DNA of 16,727 bases from assembly GCA_964633205.1 (NCBI GenBank), contig CAZWFN010000137.1:1-16727 (forward strand), in the 5' to 3' direction. The translations under genes were made by a program, and so were the position numbers. Source of the stretch: CAYVQE01 sp964633205 (GTDB taxonomy: Bacteria; Myxococcota; B64-G9). This document shows positions 1-5,612 of this stretch, in pieces. How positions within the stretch are numbered: position 1 is the stretch's first letter; every line of letters starts with the position of its first letter. The notes beneath the pieces are model-generated. The model did not search any database and was not told the origin of the DNA. It saw nothing but the letters and a program-made list of their open reading frames with translations.

Positions 1-1
1 A

Positions 2-889
2 CCGCCCCCAGCCGCACCGGAACCAACCCCAGCGGCACCGGAAGCAGCCCCAGCCGCCCCGGCGGCCCCGGCCACCCCGGCCGCCCCGGCCGCCGAAGCC
101 TCGGCGAAGGCGGCCTGCCCGAAGTGCGGCATCGCGGTCAACCCGGACGACGCCTTCTGCGCCAGCTGCGGCCAGAACCTCAAGCAGGCCGCGGGCGGCA
201 GCACCATGTTCATGCACACCGCCGCGCCCGACGCCGAGGCCAAGCCGCGCATCCGGCTGGTGCTGATCAAACCCGACGGCAGCGAGGGAACGGTGTTCAG
301 CTTGGCCGATCAGACCTTCATCGGCCGCAACCAGGGCATGATCATGTTCCCCAAGGATCCCTACATCTCGCCCAAGCACGCCGAGCTGCGCATCGAGCAG
401 GGCAAGCCGACCATCCGCGATCTGAACAGCCTCAACGGCGTCTACCGCAAGACGACCGCCGAGGAGCGGATCGTGCCCGGCACCTACTTCCGCATCGGCC
501 GCCAGCTGCTGCGGCTGGAGGTGCCCGGCGAATTCCAGCAGCTCGACATCCAGCCCGCCGAGGACGACGACAGCCAGTACTGGGGCAGCCCCGCCCCCCA
601 GGTCTGGGCCCGGTTGGTCCAGGTACTCGAGGGCGGCAAGATCGGCGAGATCCACCTGCTGACCCAGGCCCAGGTGGTCATCGGCCGCGAGCAGGGCGAG
701 GTGCGCTTCCCCGAGGACAGCTTCATCTCCGGCAGCCACTGCCAGCTGACCAACAAGGACGGCGACTGCTTCTTGAGCGACCTGGGCTCGTCCAACGGCA
801 CCTACCTGCGCATCCAGCAAGAGCACGCCCTGGATCACGGCGATCGCATCCAGATCGGCAACCAGGTGCTGCGGGTCGACATCGGCTGA
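2..889 (+). CDS. Zinc-ribbon, double-FHA domain protein (5' end outside window)
   Basis: The reading frame is open from the first bases of the window, so the true start lies upstream and the N-terminus is missing. The visible protein begins with a Pro/Ala-rich low-complexity linker (about 2-105). A four-cysteine zinc ribbon follows: CPKC at 116-127 and CASC at 158-169. Two FHA domains come next. Counting from the Met codon at 206, FHA1 has Gly40-Arg41, the SPKH turn at 55-58 and SLNG at 75-78. FHA2 has GR at 160-161, SGSH at 175-178 and SSNG at 195-198. Both keep the residues that bind phosphothreonine in this fold. The two FHA copies share local wording (P-x-D-x-[YF]-I-S), which suggests internal duplication. 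No membrane segment is visible, so it is probably a cytoplasmic adaptor that reads Ser/Thr-kinase phosphorylation. The gene converges on the type III cluster, which also carries a double-FHA protein. A functional link is inferred, not shown. Confidence 0.85.
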   Translation, partial: PPPAAPEPTPAAPEAAPAAPAAPATPAAPAAEASAKAACPKCGIAVNPDDAFCASCGQNLKQAAGGSTMFMHTAAPDAEAKPRIRLVLIKPDGSEGTVFSLADQTFIGRNQGMIMFPKDPYISPKHAELRIEQGKPTIRDLNSLNGVYRKTTAEERIVPGTYFRIGRQLLRLEVPGEFQQLDIQPAEDDDSQYWGSPAPQVWARLVQVLEGGKIGEIHLLTQAQVVIGREQGEVRFPEDSFISGSHCQLTNKDGDCFLSDLGSSNGTYLRIQQEHALDHGDRIQIGNQVLRVDIG

Positions 890-908
890 ACCGAACCACC
901 CCGGTTCA
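887..908. terminator. Hairpin spanning both convergent stop codons
   Basis: TGAACCG (887-893) and CGGTTCA (902-908) form a perfect 7-base inverted repeat with an 8-base loop. The outer bases of the two arms are the TGA stop codons of the two convergent genes. Its position suits a compact bidirectional terminator, but neither strand has a T-run after it, so intrinsic termination would be weak. Confidence 0.35.
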
Positions 909-1718
909 CAGCAGCGCCTGGAGCAGGGCGCCGGCGCCGATCAGCACCGCCCCGCCCAGCCACCACAACTCGCGCCGGCCCCCGGCGCGCACCCCGCCCT
1001 GCGCGGCCGGCGTCTCCCATACGGCGCTCCAGCCACCGGCCGGGGCCATCTCCCAGATCACCTCCAGCCGAAAGGCCCCCAACGCGATGCGGGCATCGGC
1101 GTCGATGGCGACCTGGCCGCGCACCCGCCGCCGCCCCAGCCAGACGCCGTTGACCGCCCCGGCGTCGGACAACCAGATCCGGCGGCCGTCGAAGCGGATG
1201 CGGGCATGGCGCCGCGACACCCTCCGATCGTCCAGCACCAGATCGCAGTCGCCGCCACGGCCCAGCAACAGCGTTCGGCCCTGGGTCAACGGCCAGCGTT
1301 CACCGGCCGCCGGCCCATTGCAGGCGCACAGCACCGGCTGGGCGCCGCAGCCCAACAGGCGCCGGGCCAGGCGCCGGGCCGCGGTCTGGGCCCCGACCGC
1401 TGCCTCCGCTTGCGGCTGCGCCAGCAGCACCAGCTGGTAGATGCCCAGCTCCAGCGCCTGGCCGGCGCACAGGGGCACCGGATTGCCCGGCACCAGGCGC
1501 TGGCCGTCCAGCCGGGTGTCGCCCGGTCCCAGCTCTTCGACGGTCCAGCCCTCGGCGCCGGCAGCGATGCGTACCTGCTCCAGGGCCACCGACGGGTCGG
1601 CCAGCACCAGATCGGCCGCGGCCGCACGCCCCACCACCGCCGGCAGCTCGACGATTCGCTCCACCCGGGCCCCGGCCAGCGTGGCCCCGGTGGCCACCGC
1701 CACCAAGCGTACCCGCAT
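906..1718 (-). CDS. Double-FHA protein with C-terminal membrane anchor, type III cluster
   Basis: This 270-residue protein has two FHA-like domains and a hydrophobic tail. FHA1 (about 1-98) keeps Gly30-Arg31 but lacks the S-x-x-H turn and the N-G pair, so it looks unable to bind phosphothreonine. FHA2 (about 128-222) is canonical: GR at 153-154, SRRH at 168-171 and VNG at 189-191. Residues 251-270 form one hydrophobic segment ending at the C-terminus, which would tail-anchor the protein with both FHA domains in the cytoplasm. SctD inner-ring proteins of type III systems also have a cytoplasmic FHA domain followed by a membrane helix. Here the large periplasmic ring region of SctD is absent. 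The gene is last in the leftward cluster, starting 3 bases after the TPR lipoprotein stop. The ATG at 1718 is preceded by a G-rich ribosome-binding stretch. The FHA identity is firm; a role as a SctD-like scaffold is inference. Confidence 0.85.
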   Translation of the reverse strand: MRVRLVAVATGATLAGARVERIVELPAVVGRAAAADLVLADPSVALEQVRIAAGAEGWTVEELGPGDTRLDGQRLVPGNPVPLCAGQALELGIYQLVLLAQPQAEAAVGAQTAARRLARRLLGCGAQPVLCACNGPAAGERWPLTQGRTLLLGRGGDCDLVLDDRRVSRRHARIRFDGRRIWLSDAGAVNGVWLGRRRVRGQVAIDADARIALGAFRLEVIWEMAPAGGWSAVWETPAAQGGVRAGGRRELWWLGGAVLIGAGALLQALL

Positions 1719-1721
1719 GGC

Positions 1722-2306
1722 TCACTTCCCCCCGCCGGCCCGCCGCCGGCCGCCGCTCGGCCGCGCGGGCGCCTTCCGGGCCGCCGTCAGGGCCCGCAGC
1801 CGGGCCTGCTCCTCGGCGGCCAGGTCGTTCTCGCCGAGCAAGCGGGCGGTGCGGATCAGATTGCGCCGCGCCTCCAGGTAGCCCGGATCCAGCACCAGGG
1901 CCGACTCGAACCAGGCGGCGGCCGCCTGCAGCCGGCCCTGGCGCAGGGCGATGGCGCCCAGCCCGTTGACCGCCTGCACCAGGTCGGGCCGGCAGGCCAG
2001 CGCCTCGCGCTCCAGCCGCGCGGCCGCATCGAGCTGGCCGCGGCAGTAAGCCACCAGCGCCAGATTGTGCAGGGCGGCGGCATAGCAGGGGTTGTACTCC
2101 AAGGCCACCGCCAGGGCCTTTTCGGCCGGCTCCAGGCGTCCCGCGGCCAGGGCCGTGGCCGCCCGGCGGTTCAGCCGGGCCGCCTGGGGATGGATCTCCG
2201 CCCGGGCCAGACAGCCCGCCAGCGCCAGCGCCAGCAGCACCCAGGCTGAAACGATCGCGCCGGCCAGCCGCCGGCGCCGGCTACCGAACGAGACATTCAG
2301 GTTCAT
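1722..2306 (-). CDS. TPR lipoprotein coupled to sctV (candidate pilotin-like factor)
   Basis: This is a 194-residue exported protein. After a basic N-terminus (SRRRR) and a hydrophobic stretch comes the lipobox LAGC, with Cys32 as the likely lipidated residue. Residues about 42-175 hold four or so tetratricopeptide-type helical repeats; the clearest are at 75-108 and 109-142, with the A-x-x-x-[LF]-x-x-A-L-x-x-[DN/R]-P pattern. The C-terminus is basic and Gly-rich (about 178-194). The ATG overlaps the sctV stop as ATGA (2303-2306), so I place the start there although the frame stays open further upstream. Translational coupling to sctV suggests a stoichiometric or assembly link. TPR lipoproteins such as PilF/PilW act as secretin pilotins in type IV pili, so a pilotin or assembly role is plausible. 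No secretin gene is present in the window to support it. Exact function unknown. Confidence 0.85.
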   Translation of the reverse strand: MNLNVSFGSRRRRLAGAIVSAWVLLALALAGCLARAEIHPQAARLNRRAATALAAGRLEPAEKALAVALEYNPCYAAALHNLALVAYCRGQLDAAARLEREALACRPDLVQAVNGLGAIALRQGRLQAAAAWFESALVLDPGYLEARRNLIRTARLLGENDLAAEEQARLRALTAARKAPARPSGGRRRAGGGK

Positions 2307-4186
2307 GTCGCCTCCCCGTCCGACCCACCGGAGGCAGCGCAGATGCGGCCCAGCGGTCGGATGACCAAATTGGGATCCAGCTCGTTGAAGCCGATGACCC
2401 GCAGCCGCGGGTACAGCGGGCTGACCAGCTTCCAGAAGGCGCGGCGCAGGCCGGGTTGACACAGCACCGCCGCCTGCTCCCCGCGGCAGTCGGCCAGTGC
2501 CCGCTCGACCCCATGCAGAATCGCCTGGGCCGCCTCCGGCTCCAGGGCCAGGGTGCCGGGGCCACCGCCGGCCTGCAGCGCTGCCTGCAGCCGCTGCTCG
2601 ATGGCGGGGTCGACCAGCAGCGCCGTCAGCTCGCCGGCCGGGGCCACCCGGTGCGAGATCACCGGCCGCAGGTGCTCGCGCACCCGCTCGGCCAGCACCA
2701 TCGGCTCGGCCTCGGAGCGGGCCCACTCGGCCAGACAGGCCAGGATGCCGCGCAGGTCGCGCACCGGTACCTGCTCCTCGACCAATCGGGCCAACACCTC
2801 GGCCAGCACCACCGGCGGCACCAGCCGCGGCACCACCTCGCGCACCAGCGCCGGTTGCTCCCGCTCGAGCTCGTCGAGCATGTCCTGGGTCTCCTGCACC
2901 CCGACGAAGCGCGGTGCGATCCGGCGCAACCCGGCCTCCAGCGCGGCCCGGCCCGCCGCCTCGCCACCGCCGGCCAGCTCGCCGGTGGCCACCGGCAGTC
3001 CCTGCCAGGCCAGGCACCAGCACCCCTCGCGTCCCTCGGCCCGCGCCACCAGCTGCGGCAGCCGCACACCGAGATCGCGCTCCACCCCGGCCTTGATGGC
3101 CGGCAACAACGGCGACCAGCGTCCGGCCGCCGGGCCCAGCTGCAGCTCCAGCACCGTGCCGCCCGGCGCCTCGGCCGCCGGTGCCGCCGCCCGCAGGCGG
3201 TGGCGCCGGTCGAGGCCCAGGCCCAAGCCGACCAGGATCGCGCCCAGCAGGCCGAACGCCAGCAGCGGCATGCCGGGCACCAGGCCGGCAGCGGCCAGGC
3301 AGAGGCCGCCGAACAGCAGCACCTCGGGGTGGGCGGTCAGCTGGTCGACCATCTGGCTGCCCAGCCCCCGATCGGCCCGCTCGCCGCGCACCCGGGTGAC
3401 CACCAGACCAGCGGCCACCGACAGCAGCAGCGCCGGCACCTGCGAGGCCAGGCCGTCGCCGATGGTCAACAGGGTGTATCGCGAGACCGCCTGGTCGACC
3501 GACAGGCCCCGCTGCAGGCAGCCGACGGCCAGGCCGCCGGCCAGGTTGACCAGGGTGATGGCCATGCCGGCCAGCGCATCGCCCTTGACGAACTTCATGG
3601 CCCCGTCCATGGAGCCGTGGAATTGCGCCTCGCGCTCAAGTTCGCTGCGGCGTCGCTGGGCGCCCTGCTGGTCGATCAGGCCGGCGCGCAGGTCGGCGTC
3701 GATGCTCATCTGCTTGCCGGGCAGGGCATCCAGCGTGAAGCGGGCGGTCACCTCGGCCACCCGCTCGGAGCCCTTGGCGATGACGATGTACTGCACCACC
3801 GTCAGGATCAGAAAAAGCACCCCGCCCACCAAGGCGTTGCCGCTGGCCACGAAGTCGCCGAAGGACCGCACCACCGCGCCGGCATCGCCCTCGGCCAGGA
3901 TCAGCCGGGTGGTCGAGACGTTCAGCGCCAGGCGAAACAGGGTGGCCACCAGCAGCATGGTCGGGAAAGCGGCCACCTTCAGGGCGCCGCCGACGCGCAC
4001 CGCCAGCAGCAGCAGGGTGATGGCGAAGGCCAGGTTCAGGCTCAACAGCAGGTCGACCGCCCCGGCCGGCACCGGCATCACCAGCAGCGCGGCAGCGGCG
4101 GCGATCACCAGCGCCGGCCAGACGTCACCGCGGCCGAGCAGGCTGCTGGGGCCACGCGAAGAGCCGCCTGCGACCGGATCGGACAT
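2303..4186 (-). CDS. sctV: Type III secretion export gate, FlhA/SctV family
   Basis: This 627-residue protein is the inner-membrane export gate that, with SctR/S/T/U, passes unfolded substrates from the ATPase into the channel. The N-terminal half (about 20-325) has around eight membrane segments. Family signatures are FPTMLLVATLFRLALN at 74-89, LPGKQMSIDADL at 155-166, GLIDQQGAQRRR at 169-180 and the conserved block GSMDGAMKFVKGD at 191-203. The cytoplasmic ring domain is about 335-627, somewhat short for the family. I chose the ATG at 4186 because GGGAGG sits 6 bases upstream. The frame can be extended to 4279, but those extra residues lack family character and overlap the promoter. FlhA and SctV are homologous; I favour non-flagellar SctV because the neighbours are FHA and lipoprotein genes and no flagellar gene is seen. 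A full-consensus sigma-54 element precedes it. Confidence 0.9.
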   Translation of the reverse strand: MSDPVAGGSSRGPSSLLGRGDVWPALVIAAAAALLVMPVPAGAVDLLLSLNLAFAITLLLLAVRVGGALKVAAFPTMLLVATLFRLALNVSTTRLILAEGDAGAVVRSFGDFVASGNALVGGVLFLILTVVQYIVIAKGSERVAEVTARFTLDALPGKQMSIDADLRAGLIDQQGAQRRRSELEREAQFHGSMDGAMKFVKGDALAGMAITLVNLAGGLAVGCLQRGLSVDQAVSRYTLLTIGDGLASQVPALLLSVAAGLVVTRVRGERADRGLGSQMVDQLTAHPEVLLFGGLCLAAAGLVPGMPLLAFGLLGAILVGLGLGLDRRHRLRAAAPAAEAPGGTVLELQLGPAAGRWSPLLPAIKAGVERDLGVRLPQLVARAEGREGCWCLAWQGLPVATGELAGGGEAAGRAALEAGLRRIAPRFVGVQETQDMLDELEREQPALVREVVPRLVPPVVLAEVLARLVEEQVPVRDLRGILACLAEWARSEAEPMVLAERVREHLRPVISHRVAPAGELTALLVDPAIEQRLQAALQAGGGPGTLALEPEAAQAILHGVERALADCRGEQAAVLCQPGLRRAFWKLVSPLYPRLRVIGFNELDPNLVIRPLGRICAASGGSDGEAT

Positions 4187-4244
4187 GGACCACCTCCCAT
4201 GGCGGTTTGGGTTTGCGCTGCCGGGCAGCGACGGCGAGTCGTTC

Positions 4245-4260
4245 AGCAAGCCCCGTGCCA
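4245..4260 (-). promoter_or_regulatory. Sigma-54 (-24/-12) promoter of sctV
   Basis: On the minus strand the sequence is TGGCACG-N4-TTGCT, matching every defined position of the sigma-54 consensus TGGCACG-N4-TTGCW, including the GG and GC pairs at the required 10-base spacing. The predicted start is near 4234, giving a leader of about 48 bases before the sctV ATG at 4186, with the Shine-Dalgarno (GGGAGG) at 4193-4198. Sigma-54 promoters need an AAA+ enhancer-binding protein, and inverted repeats lie at the usual upstream distance (4323-4350). No enhancer-binding protein gene is in the window. Confidence 0.8.
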
Positions 4261-4322
4261 GCCCCGGACGAGGACGCAAGCGCCCGATTTGCCAGCACCG
4301 TCGCGGCGCCCGAAAGCCGCGG

Positions 4323-4350
4323 TGTCCGAAAACTCCGGACAGGGTGTCCG
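4323..4350. promoter_or_regulatory. Three TGTCCG half-sites upstream of sctV promoter (enhancer-like site)
   Basis: Half-sites TGTCCG (4323-4328), CGGACA (4336-4341) and TGTCCG (4345-4350) form two overlapping inverted repeats with 7- and 3-base spacers. They lie about 90-115 bases upstream of the predicted sctV start, a normal distance for a sigma-54 activator site. Alternative reading: on the minus strand the inner repeat is the hairpin CCGGACA-CCC-TGTCCGG followed by AGTTTTC, starting 25 bases after the sctU stop, so it may instead or also terminate sctU transcription. Confidence 0.5.
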
Positions 4351-4375
4351 GGAACCGGTCAGCCCGGCAACCGGA

Positions 4376-5386
4376 TCAGGCCAACTGCTCCAGGGTACGG
4401 ATGACCTCGGCCGCGGCGGCGTAGAGATCCTCGGGAATGGCCTGACCCGCCTCCAGGCCGGCCAGGGCGCGCGCCAGCGGTACGTGCTCGATCACCGGCA
4501 CGCCCAATCGCTCGGCGCGGCGACGAATGGCCAGCGCCAGCGCGCCGCGACCGGCGGTCAGCAGCACCGGTGCCGGATCGCGGCCGTGCTGGTAGCGCAG
4601 GGCGGCGGCGGCGTGGGTCGGGTTGACCACCACCACCCGGGCCTCGGCGACCGCGGCCAGCCCCCCGCCTTCGAGCAGCCGCCGGTGGCGTCGCTTGCGC
4701 TCGGAGCGCAAGGCGGGGTCGCCCTGCTGCTCCTTGCGCTCGCGGCGCACCTCCTCCGGGGTCATGCGCTGATCGCGCATAAAGCGCCGCCGCACCAAGC
4801 AGCGGTCGATGGCGGCCAGTCCCACCGACCCGGCGGCCAGCGCGGCGCCGAGGCGCAGCAGCAGCCCGCGGGTGGCGCCGGCGGTGGCGTCCAGATCGGC
4901 GAAGGCGGCCAACAGCTCCGGCAGCCAGCGGATCAGACAGGCAGCGCCGATGCCGGCCAGCACCGTCAGCCGCAACGCGGCCCAGCCCAGGTCGGTCAAG
5001 CGCCGGCCGGACCACATGCGCCGCAGCCCGCGCAGCGGATCCACCGCGCTCGGCCGCCAGCGCAACCGCAGCCGAAAGCCCGCCTGCAGACCGCCGGCCA
5101 ACAGCGCGGCCACCGCGGCGGCCAGCCCCACCGGCGCCAGCCACTCGAGCAGCAGACCCGGGACCCGCTGGGCCCAGCCGGCATCGCCGGCGGTGAAGCA
5201 GCCGCGGGCGAAGCCGGCCAGCCCGGCCAGCCCGCGCGGCAGGGCCAGCGCCAGGGCCGCGGCCGCGCCCAGCAGAGCCGCGGTCGAGCAGACCTGGCGC
5301 GACATGGCCAGCTCGCCGCGCTGGCGGGCCCGGCGCAGCTTGTGGGCGCTCGGGGGCTCGGTGCGGCGGTCCTTGTCCGGCTGCAT
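4376..5386 (-). CDS. sctU: Type III secretion substrate-specificity switch, FlhB/SctU family
   Basis: This 336-residue inner-membrane protein belongs to the export gate complex and controls substrate switching through self-cleavage. The N-terminus has the family's basic block (HKLRRARQRGELAMSR, 15-30). About four membrane segments follow between residues 33 and 195. The linker carries the family motif ERKEQQGDPALRSERKRR (216-233). The autocleavage site NPTH is at 255-258 (between Asn255 and Pro256), followed by A-A-A-L-R-Y. The C-terminal domain, including GVPVIEHVPLARAL (295-308), is complete. I use the ATG at 5386, with GGAGG 5 bases upstream; the GTG six bases earlier overlaps that ribosome site. 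It is first in the leftward cluster and divergent from fadN. A 189-base gap separates it from sctV. Flagellar FlhB is homologous, but the context favours SctU. Notably, SctR/S/T are not upstream of it. Confidence 0.9.
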   Translation of the reverse strand: MQPDKDRRTEPPSAHKLRRARQRGELAMSRQVCSTAALLGAAAALALALPRGLAGLAGFARGCFTAGDAGWAQRVPGLLLEWLAPVGLAAAVAALLAGGLQAGFRLRLRWRPSAVDPLRGLRRMWSGRRLTDLGWAALRLTVLAGIGAACLIRWLPELLAAFADLDATAGATRGLLLRLGAALAAGSVGLAAIDRCLVRRRFMRDQRMTPEEVRRERKEQQGDPALRSERKRRHRRLLEGGGLAAVAEARVVVVNPTHAAAALRYQHGRDPAPVLLTAGRGALALAIRRRAERLGVPVIEHVPLARALAGLEAGQAIPEDLYAAAAEVIRTLEQLA

Positions 5387-5409
5387 GGCCACCTCCGGCC
5401 GGCGCTCCC

Positions 5410-5425
5410 TACAAACCCCATGCCA
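5410..5425 (-). promoter_or_regulatory. Candidate sigma-54 promoter of sctU
   Basis: The minus strand reads TGGCATG-N4-TTGTA, matching 10 of 12 defined positions of the -24/-12 consensus with correct spacing. The mismatches are C to T at the sixth base and C to T in the -12 GC pair. The predicted start is near 5399, leaving only about 13 bases before the ATG at 5386, just enough for the Shine-Dalgarno at 5392-5396. It is weaker than the sctV element, but the same upstream inverted repeat is present about 80 bases away. Confidence 0.4.
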
Positions 5426-5467
5426 CCAATAAAAGCCTCATAAATCCTGTGCGTTGCGCTTTCTGGG

Positions 5468-5488
5468 GGTGTCCGATTTCCGGACACC
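5468..5488. promoter_or_regulatory. Inverted repeat GGTGTCCG-N5-CGGACACC between sctU and fadN
   Basis: There are perfect 8-base arms (5468-5475 and 5481-5488) with a 5-base spacer, in the intergenic region between divergent sctU and fadN. The core half-sites are the same TGTCCG/CGGACA found upstream of the sctV promoter. Its centre is about 79 bases upstream of the predicted sctU start and about 52 bases upstream of the fadN -35 box, so I link it to sctU. No T-run follows on either strand, which argues against a terminator. The cognate regulator is unknown. Confidence 0.55.
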
Positions 5489-5527
5489 GGGGGCCGGGAT
5501 CGAGACACGCCCGAGCAGCCAGTTTTC

Positions 5528-5558
5528 GATTGACAGTTCAATCAATCCTTCCTAGACT
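5528..5558 (+). promoter_or_regulatory. Sigma-70 promoter of fadN-fadA with overlapping operator palindrome
   Basis: The -35 box TTGACA (5530-5535) is a perfect match. After a 17-base spacer the -10 box is TAGACT (5553-5558), 4 of 6. The start would be near 5565, about 48 bases before the fadN ATG. The palindrome GATTGA-N4-TCAATC (5528-5543) covers the -35 box, where a bound repressor would block RNA polymerase. Fatty-acid degradation operons are commonly repressed by acyl-CoA-responsive TetR or GntR regulators with operators of this size. The regulator here is not identified. Confidence 0.7.
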
Positions 5559-5612
5559 CTGTGCGTCATTGCCGCGATTGCAAACGGTCCGCCCGAAAGG
5601 AGGATGGTTTTT

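Noticed and set aside
1..110. Pro/Ala codon repeats as a tandem DNA repeat
   Set aside because: The repeats are irregular at base level and are better explained as a coding low-complexity linker of the FHA protein.
1722..3023. Longer 433-codon version of the TPR lipoprotein
   Set aside because: The added N-terminal part overlaps sctV in another frame and is Gly/Arg/Ala filler. The lipoprotein signal and ATGA overlap place the start at 2306.
2303..5386. Flagellar flhA/flhB identity for the export genes
   Set aside because: Not excluded by sequence alone, but no flagellar gene is nearby and FHA plus lipoprotein neighbours are not typical of flagellar operons. The SctV/SctU call is kept with this caveat.
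2456..5443. 995-codon open frame on the plus strand
   Set aside because: It lies wholly opposite sctU and sctV, which have clear family motifs. Its translation is Gln/His/Gly/Ala-rich with no domain, as expected from GC-rich antisense frames.
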